Numbered from the stretch's first letter, positions 48,183 to 60,185 are shown. The stretch is 64,000 nt of DNA from Armigeres subalbatus (GCF_024139115.2 NC_085139.1:137509121-137573120); one strand, 5' to 3'. Made by a program: numbers and translations. The notes: generated from the sequence alone by a model not told the origin.

Positions 48183-48637
48183 TGGCATTGAGCAATTCGC
48201 ACAAATTCGTAGGTGGTACAAACCTGGACTATTGTATGAGAGTAGCATCACTTTCATCCGTTACCACAGATATTGATGTGGGACTAATCACTATCTCTTA
48301 GATGGCTGCAATGCACTCTCCAATAGTCGAGATCTGTCCTGGCCACGTCTTTACGAATGCTGAGGAAGAGAAAGGACTGTAAGTTGGACACCTACCTAAG
48401 AAAAATGCAGAGAACTCTACGACCTCTCATAGGTGCCACGGTAGGGTTTGGAATTGTTAGTGTGGAAGGTTTTGAAATTGTTAGTGTGGAAGGTTATAAC
48501 AGTAGGAATCGTGTTGGTAGATCGTGAAACACAGAATGAACTAGGATAGAAATACAAAGTAGGAAAGGGACGAATTGAACCCACGACCTCCTGCTTATAA
48601 GGCAGAAGCGGTAGCCACTAGACCACCGAGCTCGTCA
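48183..48637 (-). mobile_element. tRNA-derived SINE with long flanking duplication
   Basis: The tRNA-like head lies at 48567-48636 (minus): CTCGGTGGTCTAGTGGCTACCG, CTTCTGCCTTATAAGCAGG and GGTCGTGGGTTCAATTC, with an anticodon-position triplet TAT (Ile-like). The body runs leftward to 48183. A 25-bp sequence beginning AAAAAGGTCGTT and ending ATAGTTAGCAT flanks it at 48158-48182 and 48638-48662 with two mismatches, a good target-site duplication. Confidence 0.75.
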
Positions 48638-48699
48638 AAAAAGGTCGTTATATAGTTAGCATGCCAAAACACCCCGAGCATGGAACGATGATAGGAGCA

Positions 48700-49490
48700 A
48701 ATGTACCACCAAATCCTTGATACATCCCTCCGATCGCCCACTTCAGCGAAATATGTTGTGTTTTGACAGTTCTACACCCATTCAGACGTATGAACTGGCA
48801 ACTGTCACTTACTGTCACTTCCTCCACCATCATTTCTCGCAACACGAACACTTCTGCAACCCGTTGAAGATGAAGGTAGTTTGTTCCCGAAAGCCAGTAC
48901 TGCCATTAAAAAGAACGTATATTTTGATGATCTCATCTCCGGCGGTGACAGCATCAAAGAGACTAACCAGCTTCGCACGACGCTAATTGATTTTCTGCAG
49001 AAAAGTAGATTTCATTTCCGTAAATGGTGTTCGAATTCGCTTCCTGTGCTGGTTGGCTTACCCCCAGTGCTACTGGAAACGCAATCGTCATTGAAGCTCG
49101 ACCCTGATGAAAGCATTAAGACCCTTGGGATACATTAGGAACCCGACAGCGCCCGTTGTTGTACAGGCAAAAAATCATAAATGCAGAACCTCTTGTCGCT
49201 GAGCTGAGACGAGTGTCCCCGGATGTACACCGCAAAAGGACATAATTTTGTGAGCAACTTTCTCAGTTGTCCAGCTTCTGCGTCAAAAGGTTTGCTTTTG
49301 CTCATTGTCATGTATCCTCCGAACTGCACTGCTTTGCGGATTCATCTGAGGCTGCCTATTGAGCTTATGTATACATGCGTCCGTTCTGTGTCAGCTGACG
49401 GGAATGTGAAAGTAAGCTTGCTCACTTCTAGACCAAGAGTGGTTCCTCTGAAACGGCCATTTCACGTCTGGAGTTATGCGCCGTTCTGAT
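48700..49490 (+). pseudogene. Bel/Pao LTR-retrotransposon pol relic (RT and RNase H)
   Basis: In successive frames the translation gives IHPSDRPLQRNML and PIQTYELATVTY, then after a frameshift FPKAS, the catalytic-type YFDDLISGGDSIKE at about 48920, RFHFRKWCSNS and KTLGI. These are the hallmarks of Bel/Pao reverse transcriptase with its YVDDxLTG box. About 190 bp further on, ELHCFADSSEAAY is followed by an in-frame TGA and, in another frame, VRSVSADGNVKVSLL and SRPRVVPLKR, the RNase H start. At least three frameshifts and one stop make it dead. No LTRs, integrase or gag were seen nearby. Confidence 0.85.
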
Positions 49491-50229
49491 CGTGTCTCGC
49501 TTGTTAGCAAAAATCGTCAATTCACTTGACATGCAATTTAGTTGCAGTTTCTTCTGATCCGACTCGACTATTGTACTTCAATGGATGTAGGAACCCCCGC
49601 GAACTTGGCAAACATTTGTAACGAGTCGGATTGCTGAAATTCAGGGGTGGCATTGCGCATTTCGATTCGAACGAAATTCCATTGAATCGATCATGTTTGG
49701 CATTACGACTTTCAATTCGACCTCGAAAACGAATTATCGTCTGAGGAGGTACAAGAATAGCAAGATATTTTGGCATTATGCACACTCGATAGCACACTGG
49801 AAAAGACTCAATTTGAATGAAAAACGAAAATGAATGAATGAAAATTGCTTTCGAATGTTGTTCGAGATTTATTTATTGTTGAAAGTTTTTTTAACTACAT
49901 TTGCTAGTTTTTCTGTACGGAAAGAAAATGAATGTTTTATTATTGTATCTCGAATGAAAAATGCCTTCTTTAAAAGTTTCAAGGCAATATTCTATTTTTA
50001 AATAGTTTTTTTTATTGAATTTAAGTGTGGTGTAATACGAGTAAATCTTTTTTCGTTTTATTTGGTTGATTTTAATAAATCATAAAAAATGTTGATGAAG
50101 TGGGCCAAAAACAAGTATATTTAATATTTAAAATACTGAAGTCCCTGTTTATGCGGTGGCTACGAATTGCGTTAATCCACATGAAAATCATGTTATTTCT
50201 GAAATTCATGTAAACAAACCCGCGAAAGG
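49491..50229. other. Intergenic, nothing recognised
   Basis: No frame or RNA gene; AT content rises to the right. Confidence 0.45.
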
Positions 50230-50770
50230 GGTGCTACCGCGGCTGGGGACAAAAATAGGCGATGTTGACGAACCCTTCCTCTCCTCTAGAAGCGTGACGT
50301 ACTTTGTGGATGGCCCCATAGAAGCCTTGGTTAATTCGGTAGACCATTTGATCCAAACTCCAGGACAAATTGGAGATCTTAAAACAACTCATATGACACG
50401 ATTTTAAACGCGATTGAAAGACAAATACTCTGAGGAAATTCAACTACCACGGCATGGGACATTATGGAAGCCATTGTTGATTCGGTAGACCATTTGATTC
50501 GAGCACCATAAAAATTTGGAGATCTTACAACATCTCATATACCTGGATTTGAGACGCAAGTGAAAGAAAAATACTCGGAGGACATAATTGGGTTGTTACC
50601 GCGGCTGGGGACATCAAAGACTTGGTTGATTCGGTAGACCATTTGATTCAAACTCCAGGACAATTTGGAGATCTTAGAACATCTCATATGCCTACATTTG
50701 AGACGCAAGTGAAAGACAAATACTCGGAGGATATATTTAGGATAAAACGCGGCTGAGGAGTTAAGGGAAT
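50230..50770 (+). repeat. 147-149 bp tandem repeat, about 3.5 units
   Basis: TTRATTCGGTAGACCATTTG recurs at 50331, 50477 and 50626 (spacing 146 and 149 bp). Other unit landmarks are GGAGATCTTARAACAWCTCATATG, TTTGAGACGCAAGTGAAAG and ACCGCGGCTGGGGAC. Two decayed inverted units lie at 17030-17330. A small MspI-like GC-rich patch (CCGCGG) recurs in units. Confidence 0.85.
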
Positions 50771-50907
50771 TCTTGTATGACCTGGAAAGGAACGGCTGCA
50801 GGCATATTAAGTTTGGTTTAATATATCATATAGGGCAAGAAACATTTTTAAAAAGAGATAATAGCCCTTCGGTTACGAGGATAGACCTCAAGACCTATAC
50901 TCTAGGG

Positions 50908-53005
50908 CAGCGGTTCTCAACCTGGGGTACATGTACCCCTGGGGGTACCTTCGCTGGCCCTAGGGGGTACCTCGGACAAAAATGCGTAATGGCGGACGTA
51001 TTACATTTCCAATCAAAACTCATTGATATAGTTTTGATAATTGTGTATTTTTATTTTAAAAATTTATATTGTACATAATATACAATGCGATCAATAAATC
51101 CCAACTGAATTCTGCCTTCCACAACCAGCACAATGTATAAAGGACTGCGGAACAAAAGATCGAACGAGCAAAACGTCGAATGAACAAAATGAATTTTTTT
51201 CCACTAAAACTCGGTTGCTTCGTTGCAAGAGGATTAGAAGTATCCTTCTAAGCTCGGAAGCCTCCTTGGTACTTCAGAAGCCTCCTTTCAAGTGATTAGG
51301 TTGCCTGCTTTCAAGAGGCTCGTTAGCCTTCTTTTAAGACATTCGGAAGTCTCCTTTAAGAGGCATAGAAACCTCCTTTCAAGAGCCTGCGGTAGCCTCC
51401 TTTCAAGAGGCTCGGAAGCCTTTTCCAAGAGGCTCAGAAGCCTTCTTTCAAGTGGCTGAAAAGCCTCTTTCCAAGAAGCTCGGCAGCCTATTTTCAAGAG
51501 AATCGGAAGCCTCCTTTCAAGAAGCTCAAAAACCCCTTTTAAGAGGCTCAAAAGCCTCCTTTTAAGAGGCGCGGAAGCCTCCCTTCCAAAAAGCTCAAAA
51601 CACTTCTTTTCTAGAGGCTCAAAAGCCTCCTTTTCAAGAGGCTCAAAGCCTCCTTTCAAGAGGCTCAGAAGCCTCCTTTCAATATCTTTTCAAGAGGCTT
51701 AGAAGCCTCCTTTCAATATCTTTCAAGAGGCTCGGAAGCCTCTTTGAAAAGGCCCAGAAGCCTACTTTCAAGAGGCTCAGAAGTCTTCTTTCACGAGGCT
51801 CAAAACCTCCTTCCAGGCTCAGGAGCCTCCTTCCAAGAGACTCGGAAGGCTCCTTTCAAGAGGCCTCAGCCTCATTTCAAGTGGCTCAAAAGCATCCTTT
51901 CAAGAGGCTCAAAAGCCTCCTTCCAGGCTCAGGAGCCTCCTTCCAAGAGACTCGGAAGGCTCCTTTCAAGAGGCTCGGAAGCCTCATTTCAAGAGGCTCA
52001 AAAGCATCCTTTCAAGAGGCTCAAAAGCCTCCTTCTAAGAGGCTCTAGAGTGTCCTTTCAAGAGGCTAGGAAGCCTTACAAGAGGCTTGGAAGCCTCCTT
52101 TCAAGAGGCTCAAAATCCTCCTTTTCTTCAGGCTCAAAATCCCCCTTTCAAGAGGCTCGGAAGCCTCCTTTCAATATCCTTTAAAGAGGCTCTTTTCAAG
52201 AGGCTCAGAAGCCTCCTTTTAAGAGGCTCAAAAGCTTCCTTCCAGGCTTATAAGCCTTCTTTCAAGAGGCTCAAAAGCCACCTTCCAAGAGGCTCATATC
52301 AAGAGGCTCGGAAGACTCCTTTCAACATCCTTTTAAGAGGCTGGGAAGCCTTCTTCCAAGAGGCTCGGAAGCCTCTTTTCAAGAGGTTTGGAAGTCTCCT
52401 TTCAAGATCCTTTCAAGAGGCTCAAAAACCTCCTTCCAGGCTCAGCAGCCTCCTTTCAATAAGTCCAAAAGCCTCCTTCCAAAAGGCTCGGAAGGCTCCT
52501 TTCAAGAGGGTAGGAAGCCACATTTCAAGAGACTTAAAAGCATCCTTTCATGAGGGTCAAAAGCCTCCTTCTAAGAGGCTCGGAAGCGTCCTTTCAAGAG
52601 GCTCAGAAGCCTCCTCCTTTCAGGAGGCTCGGAAGGCTCCTTTCGAGAGGCTCGGAAGCCTTCTTTCAAGAGGCTCAGAAGTCTACTTTCAAGTGGTTCG
52701 GAAGCCTTCTTTCAAGAGGCTTGGAAGCGTCGTTTTAAGCTGCAAAGGAAGCCTCCTTTTTTGTGGCTCAAAAACCGCCTTCAAGAGGCTCGGAAGCCTC
52801 TCTACAAGAGGCTCAGAAGCCTCTAATGAAGAGGCGCGAAAGTCTACTTCAAAGGGATTCAAGATTAAAGAGGGAAGCTCCTCCCTTCAAAGTGCTCGGT
52901 ATTATTCTTTCAAAAGGATTGGAAGCCTAATTTCGAGAGGGGGTACCTCAATTAATGCAAAAGTTCCAAGGGGTACCTCTCAAGAAAAAGGTTGAGAACC
53001 GCTTG
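50908..53005. mobile_element. hAT-like element expanded by an internal minisatellite
   Basis: The left end CAGCGGTTCTCAACCTGGGG and right end GGTTGAGAACCGCTTG are inverted repeats (one extra A in the right copy), of the CAGNGGTTCTCAACC type I associate with hAT elements. GGGGTACCT-like subterminal words occur near both ends. An 8-bp target duplication is not obvious. The interior is almost wholly a 24-bp hairpin minisatellite, and there is no transposase. Confidence 0.72.
51240..52950 (+). repeat. 24-bp hairpin minisatellite AAGAGGCTCGGAAGCCTCCTTTC
   Basis: About 60-70 degenerate units. Each carries AGGCT-N4-AGCCT, a perfect short stem, so either strand can form a run of hairpins. Units vary from about 20 to 30 bp. 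Because the repeat rarely creates stops, frames of up to 302 codons with SRGSEASFQEA-like peptides appear; they are not genes. Confidence 0.9.
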
Positions 53006-54184
53006 TAGACCTTAGGTCCGTGATTTCGCGTGTTGACTCCCGGAAACTCTTGATGACCAGGAATGGAACAATTTTTGAAGTCAAATAATGAATATACAAA
53101 GCATCTACTTTGTTCTTTGGGTTTCTAAGAGTGCCTTCTTATAGGCTTACTTTTGGATGCCAATAATGTTTCAAATTATTTTTACGTTTCCTGCCGTAAG
53201 AAGGATGCCGTAAAACGAAGTGACGTATAAAAAGCTGCCTTAAAAAGAGGGTTGAGTGTACCAGTGAGGCTATACCTGGGTTTCAATACAAATATTTATT
53301 ACTTTTTTTTCTTCCAATGTGGCAAAAAGCTTGAGTTGCAAACAATTGGTATTTTCCTCTAAATAAGTTTAGCAACCATTAAATCAGTAAAACAAATTTG
53401 CAACAAGAATCTTCACTATTGTTGACGAGTTCACCACAAGTTCGATTTTTTGTTCATCAGAGCAATATCATTGGCTCCCAATCAGTGAACAAGGTGCACA
53501 GGTGCGTTTGATGAAATAAATGCGAAAACAGGCAAAATAAAGCGCAGAAACCCAACCACTTCAGGAAAAAAAATCGTTTTATAAATATCGTAATTGAGAT
53601 CGAATTGAAATAACAATTTAATTGTTTTTTATCTGTGCGTCGTCGCCTGTTGTCAATGCATAGTGCGCACGCTTTTTTTTTTTTGAACGGCGGTTTTTTT
53701 GCACGGTCTTAATCTACCTACCAGTATTAAATTAATGGATTTTTATTCTGCCTTTTTGTTCATCGTTTTCTGCATCGAAATTGCGAGAAGTGCGTTTCGG
53801 GTTAAATTTCCCGTTATTGGATACGCCTTGCTGTGACTGGTGGTCGTTCAGTCACTTGCGTACAGTTGTCTGAATTAATTTATTTAATTTAGGCTTAAAA
53901 CGGCTTAAATGTAGTTGTGGAATATATTTGGTTATAAAGGGTCTTATAACGCCAACATCGACTGCATTTATTGTATTGTATAATCACTAAAACAGTCATT
54001 GGGCAATGCCATAGACAAAGCATATTAAAAATATTCCAACAAGCCGACAACTTTTTTCCACTGTTTAAGAAAATAGAAATTACATTTCCTTTAGCAAGCC
54101 ATTAAATTTCTTAGATAGTACAATGCTACCGACAAGCCGGCAACACAAATTTGAGATTAATAGTTGGGTTGCCAGTTCGCCTTT
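53006..54184. other. Intergenic, nothing recognised
   Basis: AT-rich. A GC-richer patch at 53630-53860 includes an arthropod initiator-like GTTCAGTCAC near 53847, without supporting downstream elements. Confidence 0.4.
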
Positions 54185-54355
54185 CCTGGGCATGTATCAT
54201 CGTGTTAGCCTCATGATATAAGAATGCAAAAATGGTAAGTTGGCTTAAAAACCTCGCTCCTAATAACTGTGGAAATGCTTAAGTGGATGATGTGCTTAAT
54301 CCCAATGGAGGATGTAATGCCAATGAGATAAAAATAGAACTCTCCACATGCTAAA
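54185..54355 (+). mobile_element. SINE 3' body and tail (Feilai-like)
   Basis: CCTGGGCATGTATCATCGTG, CTCATGATATAAGAATGC, AAAAATGGTAAGTTGGCTTA, TAATAACTGTGGAAATGC and ATGTAATGCCAATGAGATAA match, in order, the tails at 44450-44612 (minus) and in part 17640-17855 (minus). Head missing. Confidence 0.6.
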
Positions 54356-55509
54356 AAACATATTTACTTCTAATCCCTAGCAGAAGGTTAGGTGAAGCAA
54401 AAGGAACGTCGGTTATAGGAACTTATTTGCTAACTGCTTATTAAGACTGCTATCGACTGCAGTCTTGTGTTTTTGTTAAATGCTTTTATTTTCTAAAAAT
54501 TAATTCAAGTATCGAATTGGATTTTCATGCAACGGCATTCGAATATCAACATAAATCAAAAGCACAGAATAGAATTTAATTAACACAACATTCCGTTCCT
54601 TCATCTCATCAGCGACGTCTTTGTAGTTACCAACTAGCTTTGAAGACGCTGCGTTGCAGTCACCACCCGCTGAATAGTGAAATTATAAAACGGCATGCCG
54701 CCTGAAATATTGTAGTCGGGACTCGGAAGCGTAAATGCAATCATCAGCAGAGGCAGATAGCTACCGTTTCGAAAAGCAGGTGAATTCCTCTTTGTTAAGC
54801 CATCTTGCAAATTGGTTCTTGCTTTTCTTCGTAGAGTGCCATTCCAGTGACAGAGTCTGGTTCCAATTCCAATTTAATGTATTTTCATGATTATTAAACA
54901 ACGATATTCCAAGCAAGTAGGAGCTTTCTATTTGTTTATTTACAGATATACGAACTATTTTTTTTATAATTGAGATGTCACATACACCGGGGTCGTTTTT
55001 TACGCAAGTTAACTAATCACGGATGTGGTAGCCTTTTAAAAAAAATATTACTACTCTACTGGCTAGGAATGATTTTTATTTCCCCAGAAGGTATAATCAC
55101 AAGTCAATAAATCCGAATGGCACTTTTCGTTGCACCACTGTCCACGCCGTTTTCCTCGTCCGTCGTCCGGCCGTCGTCAATAATCGATGTTGCCCCATTC
55201 TGGTGTGTTTTGTTGCCGATGGTGATGTTCAGCATTTTCCGTCGGCGTCGTTGAGGTCGTCGATCAGGTGACTCGATCGTTCGAATCATTGTCCCTGTTC
55301 TGATGTTGTTGCCAACCAGAGGTGACAGTCGTCGTCAAGTGTCGTCGAACAGCTGGCTCGGTCATTAACTCGCGTTATGTGTATGGCTATTTCTGGCCTT
55401 TGCAAAGGTTTGGTTTTATCAAAACATTTAGTGAAGTGTCCAATCAGTCCAATCTTTTTATAAGCTCATTAACAGAAAACAAATACAAAATAAACGCCAA
55501 AAAATACCC
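54356..55509. other. Intergenic, GTCGTC-rich in part
   Basis: 55100-55380 is richer in GTCGTC/CGACGAC words and GC than the surroundings. The 61-codon minus frame there and a plus frame from 55322 show no domain. Confidence 0.4.
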
Positions 55510-55527
55510 GTTATTATTATTATTTAT

Positions 55528-56540
55528 TCAGACTAAGGCCGAAGTGGCCTGTGCGGTATATAAGAGTCTTCTCCATTCGGCTCGGTCCATGGCTACACGT
55601 CGCCAACCACGCAGTCTACGGAGGGTCCCCAAGTCATCTTCCACCTGATCCATCCACCTTGCCCGCTGTGCAACTCGCCTTCTTGTACCTGTCGGATCGT
55701 TGTCGAGAACCATTTTAACCGGGTTATTGTTCGACATTCTGGCTACGTGCCCGGCCCACCGCAGTCGTCCAATTTTCGCGGTGTAAACGATGGATGGTTC
55801 TCCTAACAGCTGATGCAACTCGTGGTTCATTCGCCTCCTCCACGTACCGTCCGCCATCTGCACCCCACCATAGATGGTGCGCAGCACTTTCCTTTCGAAA
55901 ACTCCGAAAAACACAAGCATCGTCCAGGTCTCGTGTCCGTACGTACGGGCACGTTGTATTTGCGGCTTTTCTGCAGTACTTGGCGAATGGCGAACACCAG
56001 GTCCATGGTGGAGTGTTCGCCCATAAAACCCGCCTGGTACTGCCCCACGAACTCCCTTGCAACTGGTATTAGTCGACGGCATAAAATTTGGGAGAGTACC
56101 TTGTTGGGGGCGTTCAGCAATGTGATTGCGCGGTAGTTGCTACAATCCAGCTAATCGCCATTTTTGTAGATGGGACACGCGACACCTTCCATCCACTCCT
56201 GCAGCAAAAGTGCAGTGCAGCGCTCTAGCCAGTGCCTCACCACCGTGTTTAAATAGCTCTCCTGGTAGTTGGTCAACCCCAGGGGCTTTGTTGTTCTTCA
56301 GCCGGCCAATCTCCTCCTGGATTTCCTGGAGATCCGGAGCCGGTAGAATTATGTCCTGCGCGCGTTCCCCCAGGTCCATCACCATACCGCCATATTCGTC
56401 TGCCACATCGCCATTCAGGTGCTCTTCGTAGTGCTGCCGCCACCTTTGGATCACCTCACGCTCGTTCGTAAGAAGGTTCCCGTTTATATCCTTACACATA
56501 TCAGGCTGTGGCACGTGGCCCTTACGTGAACGATTCAACT
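55528..56540 (-). pseudogene. LINE reverse transcriptase with the palm core deleted
   Basis: The minus strand reads DINGNLLTNEREVIQRW, KNNKAPGVDQLPGELFKHGG, a stop, CSNYRAITLLNAPNKVLSQIL and QYQAGFMGEHSTMDLVFAIRQ, and stops being RT-like at KSRKYNVPV. It is joined directly to YGHETWTM, ERKVLRTIYGG, GRLRWAGHVARM and DQVEDDLGTLRRLRGW. In relatives the DFKxAYDS, GxxQG and FADD motifs lie between these two parts; all are absent. The join falls in the self-complementary word CCGTACGTACGG. Confidence 0.85.
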
Positions 56541-56729
56541 TCTCATAGAACTTCTGTGTGTTATTAGCGCGGTACAGTTGCTCCGTCTCTTCACGGTCTC
56601 GATATTCCTGCTGACGCTTTTTCCTCCGGAAAATCGAGTTTTGTCTGTTCCGCGCCTATTTATATCGTGCCTCGTTCGCCCTAGTGCGGTGTTGCAGCAA
56701 TCTCGCCAATGATGCATTCTTCTCTTCTA

Positions 56730-57829
56730 CTAACTGCTCACATTCGCCGTCTTACCAGTCGTTTCTCTGATCCGGGGCACCGTGCCAAGTGCAACGGGTG
56801 CGGTGCTGCCAATGGCGAATCGAATATCTCTCCGGCCATCTTCAAGAGACGCTGCGTCTAGCTGCTCTTCCGTTGGGAGTGCCACTTCCAGCTGCTGCGC
56901 GTATTCTTGGGCTAATCTACCGTCTTGTAGCCGCCCAATGTTTAGCCGCGGCGTCCGACTTCGACGCGTGTTGTACACCGTCGAGAGTTTTGAGCGCAGG
57001 CATGCTGCTACGAGGAAGTGGTCGGATTCAATATTCGCACTGAGGTGAGTGCGGACGTTCGTGATGTCGGAGAAGAATTTACCGTCGATTAGAACGTGGT
57101 CGATTTGGTTTTCCGTTTCTTGGTTAGGTGATCTCCATGTGGCCTTGTGGATATTTTTGCGGGGAAAGAAGGTGCATCGGACTACCATTCCGCGGGAGGC
57201 GGCGAAGTTTATGCATCGTTGGCCGTTTTCATTCGATACGGTTTGCAGACTATCCGGTCCGATGACCGGTCTATACATGTCCTCTCTTCCTTACTGTGCG
57301 TTCATGTCACCGATGACGATTTCGACGTCCCGCAGTGGGCATCCATCGTATGTCTGCTCCAGCTGTGCGTAGAACGCTTCTTTCTCGTCGTCGGGTCTCC
57401 CTTCGTGTGGGCAGTGCACGTTGATGATGCTATAGTTGATGAAACGGCCTTTAATCCTCAGCTTGCACATCCTTGCGTTGATTGGCTGTCACTCAATCAC
57501 ACACCCAGTACTATGAAGCCGGTTCCCAGCTCGTTGGTGGTGCCACAGCTTTGGTAGAAGGTAGCCGCTCGATGTCCGCTTTTCCACACTTTCTGTCCTG
57601 TCCAGCAAATCTTCTGCAGCGCCACGACGTCGAAGTTGTGGGGATGTTATTCATCGTAGATCATCCTGTCGCAACCTGCGAAACCTAGCGACTTGCAATT
57701 CCATGTCCCAAGCTTCCAATCGTGATCCTTTATTCGTCGCTTAGATCTTTGCCGATTATATCGAGTCGCATTATCTCTTATATTGTTCGTAATTATTGGT
57801 TTTCCAGGCGGCTTATTGGGCCTGCGCAA
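56730..57829 (-). pseudogene. LINE AP-endonuclease domain, disrupted
   Basis: The translation starts WKLGTWNCKSLGFAGCDRM, the N-terminal strand of an exonuclease-endonuclease-phosphatase domain. After a frame change it continues FINYSIINVHCPHEG, EIVIGDMNAQ, a stop where VG would be expected, GREDMYRPVIG, NQIDHVLIDG and SDHFLVAA. The catalytic GDMN and SDH motifs are present. The enzyme nicks target DNA to prime reverse transcription. At least one frameshift and one stop inactivate it. Confidence 0.85.
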
Positions 57830-57840
57830 GTTTTTGAAAT

Positions 57841-58369
57841 CCAGAAATTCTAATAAACTTTAATTTCTAAATGGCAGAATTTTTTTTTATAAAAATGTGA
57901 TATTTCTGAAATAATTTCAATCAAAAATTTTTGAATTTAGTGGCTTATGCCTTTTGACATAACTGGGTCTACAATTATTTCCGCGAGGGTCACAAGACAG
58001 ATTTAACAATCATAAATGAATTGAACAGTCATACTGTACTTTCTGTTACGACGCCCTTATCGCTCATTATTCTTCCTGACGTTGAGAAGCATGAAACACC
58101 ATTGTCATGTGACAAAACTGAAGCCTATCTTTGTCACTGGAGGGTATTGACGCTCACCAACAGACGTGGTTTTAGTTCCAATACTCCTCAATTCTATACT
58201 CTTTACTTGGGGTTAGACTTTCGCATTTTAACAAATTCCATTCGTGAAAAAAAAATATCATAGTTGACATGAATCGAAAATAGCCTCACAATTTTCACAA
58301 GACACTTGGAACTTTTTTGGTGCATATTTCCCATTTGGTTTGGTTGATAATAATTAAAATACAAAGCAG
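57841..58369. other. Intergenic, nothing recognised
   Basis: AT-rich; the 80-codon frame at 58021-58263 is unrecognised. Confidence 0.4.
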
Positions 58370-58770
58370 AGCATTAGTGATTAATCATAAATTTAATCAT
58401 GATTAATGAATAATGGGTTATTTAATCATTATTCATTAATCATAATCATAAAAAAAAATCTATTCAATCATTAATCACTAATCGTTAATCATAGAATTTT
58501 ACATTTAATCATTAATCACTAATCATATTCATAAATGTTTTGAGTATATTCATTATTCATCAATTTTAATCATTGCTTCGCTTTTATTCTATAATCTTTA
58601 ATGAAAATCATATAATCTCTATACCTTTTAATAACCCAATTTGAAAGAAAGTTTACTTGCTTTCTGATCACTATGCAAATCATTTAATTTGATTATTCTT
58701 AATCATTAATCATTCATCATATTGATCGTTAATCATTAATCATACACATATTGTGTCAACATTCAATCAT
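58370..58770. repeat. TTAATCATTAATCA low-complexity array, left part
   Basis: Dense TAATCATTAATCATAA words; the word is nearly self-complementary, so both strands look alike. Resumes at 59515-59665 after an inserted element. Confidence 0.85.
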
Positions 58771-58772
58771 GA

Positions 58773-59509
58773 CCCAAGCAGCACAACTTGTTTCACTACT
58801 GAACTTTTCACTGTGTTGCAACTATTCGGAAAGAATCAATCTTTGCGTATGTGCCATCAAATATAACTCTCTTGCAATCTAAAAAGCGCAAGAGGTGGAG
58901 CCTACGGAAACATCCTTCGATTCCAGTAAAATTGCAATAATGTTGCAAAATACTACAGCGGAAAAAAATAAAATAAAAATATAAAACTGGATTCGATTTA
59001 TTGATCTTGTGATTGATAGTCTTTCACTCTACCACAGCACCATTCAACACTTCGAAGGAACTGCATGTTGACTCACCATAAAAACCATACGATTATGAAG
59101 TTTTGTACTCTGGTTTTCTGTTATTTGATTGCACCATCACCGGAAAAAATGTGAGTTGTCAAAACGTTGAGCGATGCTAAATTAAACATGAAGACACACT
59201 CAACTTCTCTGCAACTTAATTTAAACAAACAAATAAATTTTGAAAGACGCATTGTAGTTACATGGTAACAAATATGCAACTCGTTGATTTTGTTTCGTGT
59301 TTGCAACATAAAGTGCAGTATTCTTTGGTTGTTTGTTTCCAAATGTCAAACACGTACTGCATTGCAATGTTTATGAAACATTGATCACAACTCGAACGTT
59401 TTTGACATCTTGATGCAACTTTTTCGTGCTTTGATGTTTTTCCAATGCCTTTAATGAAACTGAATGGTAACAAGGTGCTTTTTGGAAGATGTTGCGTGTG
59501 CTACTTGGG
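58773..59509. mobile_element. 737-bp MITE inserted in the AATCATT array
   Basis: The ends CCCAAGCAGCACAAC and GTGTGCTACTTGGG are imperfect inverted repeats. The interior has many TTGCAAC / GTTGCAA words and no transposase. The AATCATT array stops at one end and restarts at the other. Target duplication unclear. Confidence 0.65.
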
Positions 59510-59514
59510 GATTG

Positions 59515-59665
59515 GTAATCGTTAAACATACTCCAAACGTTTTATTCATTATTAATAATCGTTAATTATTGTCAAAAACGAATAAATCATTATTCATAAT
59601 CTTTAATCATAGAGTTGAATGATTTAATCATAACAAATTTAATCATTCATTGGAAGCTTTATTCA
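59515..59665. repeat. TTAATCATTAATCA array, right part
   Basis: Same words as 58370-58770, interrupted by the MITE. Confidence 0.8.
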
Positions 59666-59969
59666 TTAACGCTCTGATACAAGGTACAAATGGTTTTTTT
59701 TTAACTTTTCTACCACAGGCAATGCAAAAATAATTACTTTAGTGACTATTTTCCGAAAAATAGTGACTTTTGGATGCAAATAGTGACTTTATAGTGACTA
59801 GATTCAAAATAGTGACCAAGTCACTAAAAAGTGACTCGCTACCAGGCCTGAATACATGCTCATACTTGAAGGTAATCGCTAAAAACTTCAAATATTTCTA
59901 GCAACTGTTTTACAAAAATGTCGTGTAATAAATTAGGGAACACACCACTCAAAAATAAACAATTCACGC

Positions 59970-60185
59970 TACTAACTTTTTACAGCGAGAAGTATAAAAT
60001 GAGAAGTGAGAAGAGAGACGTCTCGATACTCACTTAATACTTTTCAATGCTCACTGTAGAAAGTGAGAAATGAGAAGCGAGTAGTGAGACGTCTCACTTC
60101 TCACTTCGCACTACTCACTTTTCACAGTGAGAAGTGAAGAGTGAGAAGTAAGACGTCTCACTTTTCATACCTCACTTCTCACTTT
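59970..60185. repeat. GAGAAGTGAG palindromic array, second copy
   Basis: Same words, spacers (GAGACGTCTCAC) and order as 1-265. Confidence 0.85.

Larger units (their letters stand above)
55510..57840 (-). mobile_element. Internally deleted APE-type LINE
   Basis: On the minus strand from right to left: an endonuclease domain (57829-56730), a linker, the N-terminal part of the reverse transcriptase (56540-55945), the post-RT C-terminal region (55945-55528), and a short 3' end with an AATAAATAATAATAATAA tail at 55510. The palm core is missing through a deletion near 55941-55947. Clade not assigned; its C-terminus is homologous to fragments at 14517-14738 and 62850-63030. Confidence 0.85.

Noticed and set aside
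48567..48636. Functional tRNA-Ile gene
   Set aside because: The acceptor stem does not close properly, and the sequence is the head of a 455-bp SINE with a 25-bp flanking duplication.
52087..52995. 302-codon plus-strand frame, with partners at 51744-52184 and 51288-51659
   Set aside because: Translation of the 24-bp minisatellite; periodic low-complexity peptide on either strand.
50900..53013. 8-bp target duplication of the hAT-like element
   Set aside because: The flanks CTCTAGGG and TAGACCTT do not match, so no duplication is claimed.
56782..57557. Plus-strand frames of 84-136 codons
   Set aside because: Antisense shadows of the LINE endonuclease on the minus strand.
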